DNA of 64,000 nt, from positions 1,863,693-1,927,692 of the forward strand of contig NZ_JH651384.1 in NCBI RefSeq assembly GCF_000260135.1, in the 5' to 3' direction. A program made the position numbers and the translations under genes. The notes below the pieces were generated by a model. That model was not told the origin of the DNA and did no database searches. It saw nothing but the letters and a program-made list of their open reading frames with translations. Shown here one piece after another: positions 34,231 to 44,077 of this stretch (its first letter is position 1; every line of letters begins with the position of its first letter). This DNA comes from Thiothrix nivea DSM 5205. GTDB taxonomy: Bacteria > Pseudomonadota > Gammaproteobacteria > Thiotrichales > Thiotrichaceae.

Positions 34231-35810
34231 AAACCGTCCTCCACCGTTTCGATCGGGCTGCCGGTTGGCTGGTTCTGCACCGAGAGGTGGCAGAACAGTA
34301 AACCGTTTTTGTCCAGTTCGGCGTAACGGGTCTTGATCGCATCGCGTACCCGTTGCGCCTTGGCTACCGCGCGTTCGCGGGAACCGGGGACTTTGGCGTT
34401 GTAGCGGAAGTGGATCGCCACCGGAACCGGCAACCCGTGCTTGACGTTGAGTCCCTTGAAAATCTTGATGCCTACATCCATGTCCGCCACGCCTTCTTCC
34501 AGCGTTTCCATGCGCGCGTAGTAGGCCACGTTGCGCATCTGCACTTCCTCGAAACTGTCGCCGACGCTGATGAAGCGTTCGGCATGACCGATGTCGGGGT
34601 AGCGTCCGCCGTATACATCGGCGACGTATTCAATCTGCGACAAATTGTTGATCAGCAGGTTGGCGACCAGGCGGCGCATTCCGTCGTGCGGTTCGCCCTT
34701 GCCTGCGCCCCAGCCGTCGGTTTCCAGCGCGGTCTTGCGGATCGCTTCGTACACCGCCAGTCGTGCTTCATCTGCCGACAGGTGCAGGGTGTCGCGGTAC
34801 AGTTCGGCGTTGTCGATCAGGCGATGGGTCGACAGATCGCCGTTGGCGTCCGGCACGTGTACCCGGATCGCATCGGTGTCGGTATCGACGCCGATCAGTA
34901 ATAAATCTGTGCTGGCCCCACAGCAGAACGAGTTTTCAATGGCTTCACGGAACTGGTACAAACGTTCCAGTGCGGCTTCCATGGCCTTGCGCTCGTTACT
35001 GCCGTGGGCAGCACATCCCTCATGGCAGGAGGAACTGGTGCTGGTGTGATACACCGCAATCTTTAAATAACGGGTGCCTGCATCCACGGTGGTCGGAACA
35101 CCTTCGCGGAAGCGGCGTAATTCGGTTTCTTCCCAGTGGTGGACATCGGTTTCCACATCGAACAGCGTGCCTGCATATGACTTGCGGCGGGTGAACGATG
35201 AAATCGGCAGGCGCAGGATGTAGCGGCTCATGCCTTTCAAGCGTCCATCCGAGCAGGCGCTGATGTCGACCGCGTGGAAGCCGCAATCGAGGAAGAAATT
35301 GCGTGTGTCCTGCACGCTTTCGACCTGACGGCGGATGTCGTCCACAAACTGGGCGGCGGATGTCTTCAGCGCGGAAAACACGCAGTGGGCATACAGCGCC
35401 TTCATGTCCGGGCCGGAAATCCACGCATCATCCAGCAGGCTTTCCGGCAGTTCGTAATCCAGCCACTGCGCGGCGATCTCCCGCGCCTGGGCAGCGAAAC
35501 CTGCCCCGCGCGGAATCCCGGCAATGTTCTTCAGGGTCGGCGCGATCATGTCGAAACGGCCTTTGACCGAATCTTCGCAATGCGCCAGACGGGCGTTCAT
35601 GTGGCCGTCGGTCAACGGGTGGCGGCAGACAGCGGCAGGCAGCGAAGCGCAGGCCGGATGCGGCTTGGCAGGTGCATCGCTGGCAACCGGCAGCGGCGCA
35701 AGCTTGGCAACGGCCAGGCCGACCGGAGCTGTTGCTCCAGTACGGCGCAGGATGTTGCGGTTAGCCTGCGTGTTGCCAGAGCGAATGTTGTAAGCATTAC
35801 GTGTGTTCAT
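34227..35810 (-). CDS. csoSCA: CsoSCA, carboxysomal carbonic anhydrase (CsoS3)
   Basis: A 527-residue beta-class-related carbonic anhydrase that lives inside the carboxysome and supplies CO2 to RuBisCO. The zinc ligands Cys186, His255 and Cys266 are present with the family spacing (69 and 11 residues), as is the catalytic Asp188-Arg190 pair in Cys-Ser-Asp-Gly-Arg. The first 55 residues are a disordered basic leader (Arg-Asn-x-Asn-Ile) that in known enzymes tethers the protein to RuBisCO. The C-terminal domain is the pseudo-active repeat. It follows csoS2 by 54 bases and overlaps csoS4A by four bases. Confidence 0.95.
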   Translation of the reverse strand: MNTRNAYNIRSGNTQANRNILRRTGATAPVGLAVAKLAPLPVASDAPAKPHPACASLPAAVCRHPLTDGHMNARLAHCEDSVKGRFDMIAPTLKNIAGIPRGAGFAAQAREIAAQWLDYELPESLLDDAWISGPDMKALYAHCVFSALKTSAAQFVDDIRRQVESVQDTRNFFLDCGFHAVDISACSDGRLKGMSRYILRLPISSFTRRKSYAGTLFDVETDVHHWEETELRRFREGVPTTVDAGTRYLKIAVYHTSTSSSCHEGCAAHGSNERKAMEAALERLYQFREAIENSFCCGASTDLLLIGVDTDTDAIRVHVPDANGDLSTHRLIDNAELYRDTLHLSADEARLAVYEAIRKTALETDGWGAGKGEPHDGMRRLVANLLINNLSQIEYVADVYGGRYPDIGHAERFISVGDSFEEVQMRNVAYYARMETLEEGVADMDVGIKIFKGLNVKHGLPVPVAIHFRYNAKVPGSRERAVAKAQRVRDAIKTRYAELDKNGLLFCHLSVQNQPTGSPIETVEDGL

Positions 35811-35864
35811 CGCGTGTTGCCTTTCATTCCTTGCCGTTAATCAATCTGCTGTTTAAAGCCACGT

Positions 35865-38612
35865 TTAACCACGCGCCCCACCGGATACGGTGATGACTGC
35901 GCCCTGATGGGTGTTGCCGCTGCTGCCGGTAATCGCCGACATGGCTGCTGATACCCGTTCCATGTTGCGGTTGACATGGGCATTGAATGCCGCACCGCGT
36001 GCCTCACAGCGCAGGGTCGGGTTGCGTCCCTGTGCCGAGCGGCCTTCCGTGCCGGTGATCTGGTGACCACGCGCCCAGTTGTCGCCGGTAATGCTGATGC
36101 CACCGTCACGACCTTCGCCGGTGATGCGCTGCACGGGTGCAGGAGCCATGCCTTCCGCCGGATGTTGCAGGGAAGCCTGTACCGGTGTCGGCGCAGTGGC
36201 CGGAGCCTGCATCGGCGCTGGCGCTGCCGGTTGCGGCTGGATCATGACCTGCTGCGGTTGCGTCATGTGGGTATGACGGAACTCGGGCGTGCCGGAAACC
36301 CACTGACCACCCAGATTCACCGGGCCGGTTACGCGGCTGTTGCCGTCGTAAGAGTTACCGGTAATCGCGCTCTGCGATCCGCGTTTCTGCGCTGCCCGTG
36401 CCGGTGACACAATGCTGAAGTCCGTTGGCGCGGTTGGCTCAGGCTGCGGTTGCGCGGCATACACCGGGTACTGAGGCTGGGCCATCATCATCGGTGCCGG
36501 TTGCGGCGCTACCTGCTGTTGCGGGTAGTACGCTTGCGGGTACTGCCCGTGCAGGGCTGCTGGCGCACTGATCGGCATCGGTTGCGGTTCCGGCTGCTGC
36601 ATCGCTGGAGCCGGTGTGTGCTGATGGCTGTCCTGCTCGGGTGCAATCAGCCCGGCAGCTATCGCCAGATCCCGTGCGGCGCAAGCGCTGCAACAGGCTC
36701 CGTGATTTTCCGGCACCTGGATGCCCGCATACGGTGTTCCGCTCACTGGTAAGTGACTGCCCGCTTCGTTACCGGTCACGCTGGCCGTGTTGCTCAGCAG
36801 GGTGCCGGAAACGTGCTGGCCGTTCGGCGTATGCTCTACACCAACCTTGGCTGGCGTTGCGGGTGGGGTGCTCGCGCAATACCCGGCGAATTGTTCCTGG
36901 CCGTAGTATTCAGTCCCGGTGACGGGCAGGCACCCCCCGTGCTCGTCACCGCTAAGCTTTGGGCCGTGATCAACCCGTGTACCGGTCAGCTCACGACCTG
37001 CCAAGGTGTGCATGCTGTGCGCCTTGGGTGGCGCGCCACCACACAGTTTTCTGCTGGCACTGTCATATTGCGCACCGGTAACCCGCTTGCAGGAACCCGG
37101 TTCGTTACCCGTTACCTTGCTGCTGCGGTCAACCAGATTGCCGGTGATGACCTGATCCCTGCGGGTGCGGTCGATACCCACCTTGGCCGGACTCGGCTGC
37201 GGCATGGTCTGGCAGATCGAGGCGAACTGTTCGTTGGAAATGTATTCCGTGCCGGTAATGGTGCGGCAACTGCCTTGCTCATCACCGGTGACCCTGGAAG
37301 AGCGCCCGACTTCCGTACCGGTCACAGGGCGACCTGCGATGGTATGGGTCAGCGCGACCTTGGCAGGCCCGTTGATGGTCATTTTGGCCATGCCGGTATC
37401 CGCGTACTGCGAGCCAGTGATGCTGCGTTTTGCGCCTGCTTCGGTACCGGTAGTGCGGTTGAAGCGGGCTTCGTCCGCACCGGTTACACTGATTTGCTTG
37501 CGTTCGGTCATGCTGCTCATCACTTTGGGTGGCTTGCCTGCCAGCCCCTTGTTTTCACAGAATTCAGCGAAACGTTCCGCGCCCAGGTATTCCGTACCGG
37601 TAACGCTGCGGCAAGCGCCTTGCTCGTCGCCGGTCACTTTGGCGGAACGACCCACTTCCGTGCCGGAAACGCCCAGGCCACCGCTGGTGACGCTGAAACC
37701 GACCTTGGGCGGCTCCGTAGGCTTCGGTTTGCTGCCGCAGAAAGAGGCGAACTGTTCCGTGCCGATGTACTCGGTGCCGGTAACGGTGCGGCAGGTGCCG
37801 GGTTCATTGCCGGTAACGGTCGCCTTACGCTCAACTTGCGTACCTGTGACCGGGCTGCCGGACAGCGTAGTGCCGGTTTCCACTTTCGGTGGCGCGGCGC
37901 TGGGGCGAACCCGTCCGCTCGGGCGGGCGGCCTTGCTGTTGCCACGGCCTTTCATCGCCATGGCTTGGCGGTGCTTGCGGGCTGCTTCGCGTCCGTCAAC
38001 GTCCGGATTCAGGAAGCTGGCGGCAACACTGGCGCGGCTGGCGGTGCGGCGTTTGCCGGACATCGCTGCCTTGCCCTTGTTGGCCAGCGCCTGCCGACGA
38101 TTACGGCAGATCTGGCGGATGCTATTGGCGTCCTGACCCAGTGCGCCGGGGTTGGCTTCCACCAGTTCGCAGATCATGTCCAGCTCGGCGGTAGCTTCCG
38201 GGGAAGCATCGTCAGCGGATTGATCCAGCGTGGCCGGGTTGGGAGCCATCATCGGAGCAGGCCGTTGCGGGCGTGTCGGACGTGCAGAGGAAGTCTGCCC
38301 GGCCACAGCGGTCTTGCCCTGCGAGGCCATATTCTGCCGACGGTTGCGGCACAGCTGGCGCACGCTGCTGGTATCCGGCCCCAAAGCTGAGGGATCGCTC
38401 TCAACCATGGAACACAGATCAGCCAAGCGGTCGGCAGGCTGTGAGCTGGCCGTGGGTGCAGACGAAACCGGGCGAGCCTGCGCCGCTACCGCAACAGGCG
38501 CGGAAGGCGACGGTCTGGAACGCCGGTCGGCGGCGCTGCGCTGAGCGGCCTGTCTTCGCGCCGCTTGCGCTGCGCGGGATTTATCCGCGCTGGTTGCAGT
38601 TTGTGCAGGCAT
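35865..38612 (-). CDS. csoS2: CsoS2, disordered carboxysome assembly scaffold
   Basis: A 915-residue repetitive protein that links RuBisCO to the shell. The N-terminal region (about 1-230) holds at least three copies of the RuBisCO-binding helix pattern Arg-x5-Arg-Arg/His-Arg-Gln-x-Met/Leu-Ala-x-x-Gly-Lys. The middle region (about 235-630) repeats units with Val-Thr-Gly-Thr-x-Val-x-Arg...Val-Thr-Gly-x-Glu-x-Gly-x-Cys...Thr-Gly-Thr-Glu-Tyr...Phe-x-x-Phe-Cys. The C-terminal region has Val-Ser-Gly-Thr and Ile-Thr-Gly units and ends with a shell-anchoring peptide. Some CsoS2 genes use ribosomal frameshifting to make a short form; that cannot be confirmed here. A large opposite-strand open frame over this gene is only an effect of the repeats. 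Confidence 0.95.
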   Translation of the reverse strand: MPAQTATSADKSRAAQAARRQAAQRSAADRRSRPSPSAPVAVAAQARPVSSAPTASSQPADRLADLCSMVESDPSALGPDTSSVRQLCRNRRQNMASQGKTAVAGQTSSARPTRPQRPAPMMAPNPATLDQSADDASPEATAELDMICELVEANPGALGQDANSIRQICRNRRQALANKGKAAMSGKRRTASRASVAASFLNPDVDGREAARKHRQAMAMKGRGNSKAARPSGRVRPSAAPPKVETGTTLSGSPVTGTQVERKATVTGNEPGTCRTVTGTEYIGTEQFASFCGSKPKPTEPPKVGFSVTSGGLGVSGTEVGRSAKVTGDEQGACRSVTGTEYLGAERFAEFCENKGLAGKPPKVMSSMTERKQISVTGADEARFNRTTGTEAGAKRSITGSQYADTGMAKMTINGPAKVALTHTIAGRPVTGTEVGRSSRVTGDEQGSCRTITGTEYISNEQFASICQTMPQPSPAKVGIDRTRRDQVITGNLVDRSSKVTGNEPGSCKRVTGAQYDSASRKLCGGAPPKAHSMHTLAGRELTGTRVDHGPKLSGDEHGGCLPVTGTEYYGQEQFAGYCASTPPATPAKVGVEHTPNGQHVSGTLLSNTASVTGNEAGSHLPVSGTPYAGIQVPENHGACCSACAARDLAIAAGLIAPEQDSHQHTPAPAMQQPEPQPMPISAPAALHGQYPQAYYPQQQVAPQPAPMMMAQPQYPVYAAQPQPEPTAPTDFSIVSPARAAQKRGSQSAITGNSYDGNSRVTGPVNLGGQWVSGTPEFRHTHMTQPQQVMIQPQPAAPAPMQAPATAPTPVQASLQHPAEGMAPAPVQRITGEGRDGGISITGDNWARGHQITGTEGRSAQGRNPTLRCEARGAAFNAHVNRNMERVSAAMSAITGSSGNTHQGAVITVSGGARG

Positions 38613-38635
38613 GGTAGTCCTCCGCTAACGTTGGA

Positions 38636-38965
38636 TTAACCCCGGTACACGATAAAGGCAGTGCCCTGGCTTTGGGTGTAGTTGTCGTAGCCGATCAGGC
38701 GCACGTGGTGGTTGGGGTATTCACGACGGCAGGCGTCGAGTTCCGCCAGTACCACATCCACGCTTTGCTCGCCGAACATCGGCAGCTTCCACATGAACCA
38801 GTAGTTGCGCGCCGCGCCGGAAGGCTCGACGTGCTCGACCGCCGGGTTCCAGCCCTGCGCGATGACGTACTGGATCTGGGTGCGGATTTCCTCCGCCGAC
38901 AGTTGCGGCAGGTAGGAAAAGGTTTCGTATTTCAGTGACTGTTTGTAGTCAGCAACAGTTGCCAT
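38636..38965 (-). CDS. cbbS: RuBisCO small subunit, form IA
   Basis: A 109-residue small subunit. It shows Thr-Phe-Ser-Tyr-Leu-Pro at about 16-21 and [10 protein letters not shown]. It also has the [11 protein letters not shown] segment typical of form IA. It lies 16 bases after cbbL and before csoS2, the universal alpha-carboxysome order. Eight copies cap the RuBisCO octamer. Confidence 0.97.
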   Translation of the reverse strand: MATVADYKQSLKYETFSYLPQLSAEEIRTQIQYVIAQGWNPAVEHVEPSGAARNYWFMWKLPMFGEQSVDVVLAELDACRREYPNHHVRLIGYDNYTQSQGTAFIVYRG

Positions 38966-38981
38966 GTCGTCAACTCCTTAA

Positions 38982-40400
38982 TTAGCGGTTCTGGGTATCA
39001 AGCTTGTCGACAGTGTCGAATTCGAACTTGATTTCCTTCCAGGTTTCCATCGCAATCTTCAGCTCGGGGCTGGACTGGGCCGCCTTGGTGAGGATTTCCT
39101 TGCCGTTGCGCTCCAGGTCGACACCACGGTTGCGGGCTTCCACGCAGGCTTCCAGCGCGACACGGTTGGCTGCTGCACCCGCTGCGTTGCCCCATGGGTG
39201 ACCCAAAGTACCGCCACCGAATTGCAGTACGGAGTCGTCGCCGAAAATGGTCACGAGCGCAGGCATGTGCCAGACGTGGATACCACCGGAGGCAACTGCA
39301 AATACGCCCGGCATGGAACCCCAGTCCTGATCGAAGAAGATGCCGCGTGAACGGTCTTCAGGAACGAAGGATTCGCGCAGCAGGTCGATCCAGCCGAGGG
39401 TCGCTTCGCGGTCGCCTTCCAGCTTGCCGACAACCGTACCGGTATGCAGGTGGTCGCCACCGGACAGGCGCAGGGCTTTCGCCAGTACGCGGAAGTGGAT
39501 GCCGTGGTGCGGGTTACGGTCGAGTACGGCGTGCATCGCGCGGTGGATGTGCAGCAGCACGCCGTTCTTGCGGCACCAGCGCGCCAAACCGGTGTTGGAG
39601 CAGAAACCGCCGGTCAGGAAGTCGTGCATGATGATGGGGGAGCCGATTTCCTTGGCGAATTCAGCACGCTCATACATTTCTTCCGGGGAAGGCGCGGTCA
39701 CGTTCAGGTAGTGGCCTTTGCGTTCGCCGGTATGGGCTTCGGCGGTTTCAATCGCGTCCTGCACGAACAGGAAGCGGTCACGCCAGCGCATGAATGGCTG
39801 CGAGTTGATGTTTTCGTCGTCCTTGGTGAAGTCCAGACCACCGCGCAAACACTCGTAGACGGCGCGGCCATAGTTCTTGGCGGACAGACCCAGTTTCGGC
39901 TTGATGGTACAACCCAGCATCGGGCGGCCATACTTGTTCATGTGGTCGCGTTCGACCTGGATGCCGTGTGGCGGGCCGTTACAGGTCTTGACGTAGGCGA
40001 TCGGGAAGCGCACGTCTTCCAGACGCAGGGCGCGTACTGCCTTGAAGCCGAAGACGTTACCCACCAGTGAGGTGAAGACGTTGACAACGGAGCCTTCTTC
40101 GAACAGGTCGATGGGGTAGGCGATGAAAGCGTAGTAACAGGAATCGTCGCCCGGCACGTCCTCGATCGCATAGGCGCGGCCACGGTAGTAGTCCATGTCG
40201 GTGAGGAGGTCAGTCCAGACCGTAGTCCAGGTACCGGTGGAAGATTCCGCAGCCACTGCCGCAGCAGCTTCTTCGCGGTCAACACCCGGTTGCGGGGTGA
40301 TCTTGAAACAGGCCAGCAAGTCGGTGTCCAATGGAACGTAATCCGGCTGCCAGTAGGTTTGCCGGTATTCCTTGACCCCGGCCTCGTATTTCTTTGCCAT
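38982..40400 (-). CDS. cbbL: RuBisCO large subunit, form IA (carboxysomal)
   Basis: A 472-residue large subunit that fixes CO2 onto ribulose bisphosphate. The active-site [11 protein letters not shown] (carbamylated Lys and metal ligands) is present. So are Lys-Pro-Lys-Leu-Gly-Leu-Ser and the loop-6 segment [11 protein letters not shown]. Two ATG codons lie in tandem. The second (40400) is 6 bases after GGAG and gives the usual Met-Ala-Lys start, so it is chosen over 40403. It is the first gene of the operon. Its upstream DNA is A+T-rich and holds LysR-type palindromes. Confidence 0.98.
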   Translation of the reverse strand: MAKKYEAGVKEYRQTYWQPDYVPLDTDLLACFKITPQPGVDREEAAAAVAAESSTGTWTTVWTDLLTDMDYYRGRAYAIEDVPGDDSCYYAFIAYPIDLFEEGSVVNVFTSLVGNVFGFKAVRALRLEDVRFPIAYVKTCNGPPHGIQVERDHMNKYGRPMLGCTIKPKLGLSAKNYGRAVYECLRGGLDFTKDDENINSQPFMRWRDRFLFVQDAIETAEAHTGERKGHYLNVTAPSPEEMYERAEFAKEIGSPIIMHDFLTGGFCSNTGLARWCRKNGVLLHIHRAMHAVLDRNPHHGIHFRVLAKALRLSGGDHLHTGTVVGKLEGDREATLGWIDLLRESFVPEDRSRGIFFDQDWGSMPGVFAVASGGIHVWHMPALVTIFGDDSVLQFGGGTLGHPWGNAAGAAANRVALEACVEARNRGVDLERNGKEILTKAAQSSPELKIAMETWKEIKFEFDTVDKLDTQNR

Positions 40401-40532
40401 CATCTTCTCCTTGCAGAAGTCGCTGTCTGAAATCTTGTTCTGGCTGATTTGCGCCAGATGGGACGACTATAAGCAAGGTGAATTATGAACTAAAGTTAAT
40501 TGTAAAAATGGTTTTCATATATAAAAGTAAAT

Positions 40533-40566
40533 GTAAATAATGACAATTTACTGGAGTAAATGAAAA
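40533..40566. promoter_or_regulatory. Candidate CbbR operator upstream of cbbL
   Basis: Two interlocked palindromes lie 130-170 bases before the cbbL start: GTAAAT-N7-ATTTAC (40533-40551) and TTTACT-N2-AGTAAA (40547-40560), followed by TGAAAAA. LysR regulators bind such T-N11-A-type dyads. A matching arrangement occurs next to cbbR at 50506-50540. The surrounding 293 bases (40404-40696) hold no gene. Confidence 0.5.
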
Positions 40567-40696
40567 ATTGGGTTGTCCCCTAGTCTGGATTAAGTTTGGT
40601 AGGTTCTGCGGAAATATCAGTCATTCGCGGACAATGACGAGGTATGTTTTACCCGTGCTACAATATGTCCAATCCTGAAACAGAAGGTTATATGCC

Positions 40697-41125
40697 ATGA
40701 CTGAGCAACATGAAAAATTGAAAGCAGATTCCAACGCGGTTATGGAGCATGTAGATATTTATCAAGGGCTGATCAATCGTATGGCGGCCAACAGTGCCGA
40801 GTGCAAGAAATGGGCGTTGGGCTTGGTTTCAGCTATTTTGGTTTTAGTAGCTGAGAAAGGCATTGAGCAAGCTGCCGCTCTAGTGATTGTGCCGGTAATT
40901 TTATTCTGCCTCTTGGATGCTTACTACCTGGCATTAGAGAAACAATTCAGGTTTGCTTACAACAACTTTCTGGATGCACTGCACAGCGGTAGCCTGCAAG
41001 CCAGCGAACTGTATCGGGTACGGGTGAATGGCAAATTACCCAAGGCTCAATATGCGTTTCAGGGTCTTGTTTTCCCCGGCATTGCAAACGTGATGGATAG
41101 CGGTAAAGTTAGTCATTTCCGATAG
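40697..41125 (+). pseudogene. Two-TM membrane protein, C-terminus replaced by an IS1595-type element
   Basis: The native part (40697-41043) encodes about 115 residues. It opens with a Lys/Glu-rich helix, then His-Val-Asp-Ile-Tyr-Gln-Gly-Leu-Ile-Asn-Arg-Met-Ala-Ala-Asn-Ser, then two hydrophobic helices (about 40-52 and 60-75) ending in Leu-Leu-Asp-Ala-Tyr-Tyr-Leu-Ala-Leu-Glu-Lys-Gln-Phe-Arg. I know this pattern from short two-TM proteins often found near defence genes, but no function is established. The last 27 codons are read from the element's terminal repeat, so the original tail is missing. A GGAG-like site is not evident; the ATG was chosen as the first in frame. Confidence 0.55.
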
Positions 41126-42099
41126 CCAAGGAGAGGCTTTATGACCTCGCTCATCAGTATTTCCAGCCTGACCAGTGATGCCGCCTGTTTCGAGCAAGTC
41201 CGTTCCGTGCGTTGGCCTAATGGGGTGATTTGTCCGCACTGCGGTTCACAGGACACTATCCGTCGAGGCAAGGATGACACCCAGCAGGAACGCCAGCGTT
41301 ACCAGTGTAAGGATTGCCAAAAGCGTTTTGATGACCTGACGGGAACGGTGTTTGAAGGCCACCACCAGCCGCTGAAGGTGTGGGTGTTGTGCCTGTACCT
41401 GATGTCGTTGAACCTGTCCAACCAACAAATCGCCCGCGAATTGGGGTTGAACAAGGATGATGTTCAGGCGATGACGGAACAGTTACGGCGTGGTGTCGAG
41501 AAAAAAACGCCAGTAAACCTGTTTGGGAATGTTGAATTTGATGAGGTTTATGTCAAGGCTGGACACAAGGGAAACCCCGAAGCCGTCGCGGATGCTGGGC
41601 GTGAAGGTCGCCGCCGCGCCCTGAAAGGTGCGCCGGGGCGTGGGACACTGGAAAAGGACAAACCACCCATTTTCGGCATGATCCAGCGTTCCGGGGAGGT
41701 CGTGATCCGTATGCTGGCGAATGTGAAACAGACGACGATCAAGCCGTTGATTGTGGAAACGGTGGCAGCAGGCACGCTGGTCTACACCGATGAGTACAAC
41801 ATTTACAGCCGATTGGAAGAATGGGGCTATGCCCACAAAACCGTCAACCATGGCGCAGGCGAATATGCCCGTGACGAAGATGGTGACGGTTTCCATGAAG
41901 TCCACGTCAATACGATGGAAGGTTTTTGGTCACTGTTACGCTCATGGTTACGACCTCATCGGGGGATCTCACAAGAAAAGCTACCGTGTTACCTTGCATT
42001 CTTCGAGTCTCTTCACAACATCAGGAAACGGGGGCAAGCTGCCTTACAGTCCTTGCTTTCGCTGCTGTTGGGATAAGACCCTGAAACGCATATTGAGCC
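41044..42099 (+). mobile_element. IS1595-family insertion sequence
   Basis: A 1056-base element bounded by perfect 25-base inverted repeats (starting GGCTCAATATGCG at the left). It carries one intact transposase gene. The 8 bases outside each end do not match (TTACCCAA versus TAATATTA), so the expected target duplication is missing. That suggests a deletion or recombination at this copy. Confidence 0.88.
41141..42076 (+). CDS. IS1595-family transposase (ISXO2-like DDE)
   Basis: A 311-residue transposase. The N-terminal zinc finger has Cys-Pro-His-Cys-Gly and Cys-Lys-Asp-Cys (about 32-60). A helix-turn-helix follows, with Ser-Asn-Gln-Gln-Ile-Ala-Arg-Glu-Leu-Gly. The ISXO2-type catalytic core starts at Val-Glu-Phe-Asp-Glu-Val-Tyr and continues with Val-Tyr-Thr-Asp-Glu-Tyr and His-Val-Asn-Thr-Met-Glu-Gly-Phe-Trp. 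The frame is full length, so the element may still be active. An AAGGAG-type site precedes the ATG. Confidence 0.92.
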   Translation: MTSLISISSLTSDAACFEQVRSVRWPNGVICPHCGSQDTIRRGKDDTQQERQRYQCKDCQKRFDDLTGTVFEGHHQPLKVWVLCLYLMSLNLSNQQIARELGLNKDDVQAMTEQLRRGVEKKTPVNLFGNVEFDEVYVKAGHKGNPEAVADAGREGRRRALKGAPGRGTLEKDKPPIFGMIQRSGEVVIRMLANVKQTTIKPLIVETVAAGTLVYTDEYNIYSRLEEWGYAHKTVNHGAGEYARDEDGDGFHEVHVNTMEGFWSLLRSWLRPHRGISQEKLPCYLAFFESLHNIRKRGQAALQSLLSLLLG

Positions 42100-44077
42100 T
42101 AATATTATAGCCAGAAAATAAGCTAGCTATTGATCGTTCTGAGCTTTCCTCATTCCAGTTGGCAAAGAAAAAAAGTAACTCTTTAGTCATAATATTTAAT
42201 ATCTTTCAACAAGCTTCGCAAATAATCTTCATTATCTAATCTTGTTTTATCAATAACTTTGTCCGCGCCATTTTCTTTAGAAAAAGAAACTATTTTTGCA
42301 TTATTATGGAATTTATTGTCAATTTTCCTATTATCAAGAATAAAAATAACTTTAGAATGACTTTCGCTATTAATATCATCTTCTGATTTTGATTTTTCTC
42401 CTAACTTAGATAACGTATCTTGCAAGGTTCTTTTGTCAACGGTTTTACCGCCAATTATTGAGATGCGCTCTTCATGGCCATTTAAATCTATAGAGAATCT
42501 AATTGTGTTCTTTTCATGCAAGAAAATATCCGCACCAATTCTTCTTTTAACAATAATAATTGATGATTTCAATTCATTGAAAAGAGCTTCCGGTTCATTA
42601 ATATCTATATCAATAAAAATAGAATTTCCTTTTTTGTATTTATATATTTTGTACTCGGCCTGGCCCTCAACTTTTTGTAAAAATCCAATTATACTTCTTA
42701 GGAAGTTGAATATTGCGATATAGCAGTTTTCCCTATTGGCTAAAAATTCAATCGACTGTTCGATATTCCCAATAAGATATTGATATCCGTCTAGCTCTTG
42801 AATAATATTTTCAAACAAAGAAGAGATATTGATTGGTTCTTTGATGCTTATATCTAATAAGGATGTATCTTTAATCGCTTGCTTGATCTCAGTAACACTT
42901 TGCATTGCATCTTTCTGTAACAAGAGAGTATCTCTAAGAAGGGATGTGTCTTCCTTGAAACGTTGATAATTACCAATATCGTCTATGCTAAAGTTAATAG
43001 CACGCTCAAGATCAAGAATTGAGTCAGCTACTTTATTTTTTAATTGTATTAAAATAAATGTTTTTGCCAATTCTTCTTGGCGAGCGCTTTCTTCCAATAG
43101 TAGCTTTTGTTCAAGCTGTTTCGCCTCTTCCAACTTTCGATTCGATTCTTTCAGATCAGTATTTTCTAGAATCCGAAACAGTCCGCTAATGTGTGCCGCC
43201 ACTGCTTGTAAGAAAAAAAGGTCGCGAATCGAATAGACGTATTCCAGAGTAGGATGATAAACCGCAATGACTCCTAACACGCCTTGAGAGACTGGCATAT
43301 CTTTCGCTTTAGGGCAAAAAATAGGGACACCCAACCAAGATGCTAATGGGTTCCCGGCAAACTCACCCCGCTGAGGCTGAGCATATAGTCTTTTCATTTT
43401 AGTCAGCTACAATAGGACGGATGATCAACTTCCCCATCCTTCATCATGCCGACTTACTACTCTAAGGATCTCCGTGAACGTGTTGTTGCTGCCTATGACA
43501 AGAGCAAACATAAATCCCACGTTTGTGGGACGTTTTCCATAGCCCGCAGCACCCTGGACAAATGGTTGGCCCTGAGGGAAGAAACCGGCAGCCTCCAACC
43601 CCGGACACATCCCCGCCCTGGGCACAGCCATAAGGTGAAAGACGTTGAAGCTTTTCGGCAATGGGTGGAGAGCGAAACCCCGTTTGAACGCATCGAGGAT
43701 TTGCTGCCACGCTTTGAAGCGCATTATGGCAAGGCCATTTCTTATCGTGGCCTGCATAAATGGCTGCAACGGATCGGTTGGAGCCATAAAAAAAACGTTC
43801 TTTCTACCAGCAAGCCAAACCGCTAGACCGCTGGGTTTTCCTGTGGCTACTTGGGCATCTGGAGAAAAAATACGGTCAGGATCATATCCTGTTTGCGGAC
43901 GAGGCAGGATTCTACAGTACCGAACGCTATGAGTGGGGCTGGGCAAAAAAAGGGGAGCCTTGTGACATCCCCCGCCCTGGAGGCCGGGGACATAAACGCA
44001 ACTGGATCAGCGCTATCCGCGCCTCTGATCAAAGCTGGCAAATGCCGTGGGTAGTGACCGGCAACATTAACCGGATG

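Noticed and set aside
36753-38390. A 545-codon plus-strand open frame
   Set aside because: It lies fully antisense to csoS2, whose amino acid repeats match the family. The frame is kept open by repetitive, GC-rich codons and has no ribosome site or recognisable domain.
35865-38612. CRISPR-like or satellite repeat array
   Set aside because: The periodicity is coding (CsoS2 units), with varying unit length and no constant spacer pattern. No CRISPR repeats or cas genes are in the window.
42183-43397. A separate GAF/kinase-like gene starting at 43397
   Set aside because: The ATG and first few codons lie within the IS630 end. Frame arithmetic shows that it is the 3' part of the gene starting at 47874.
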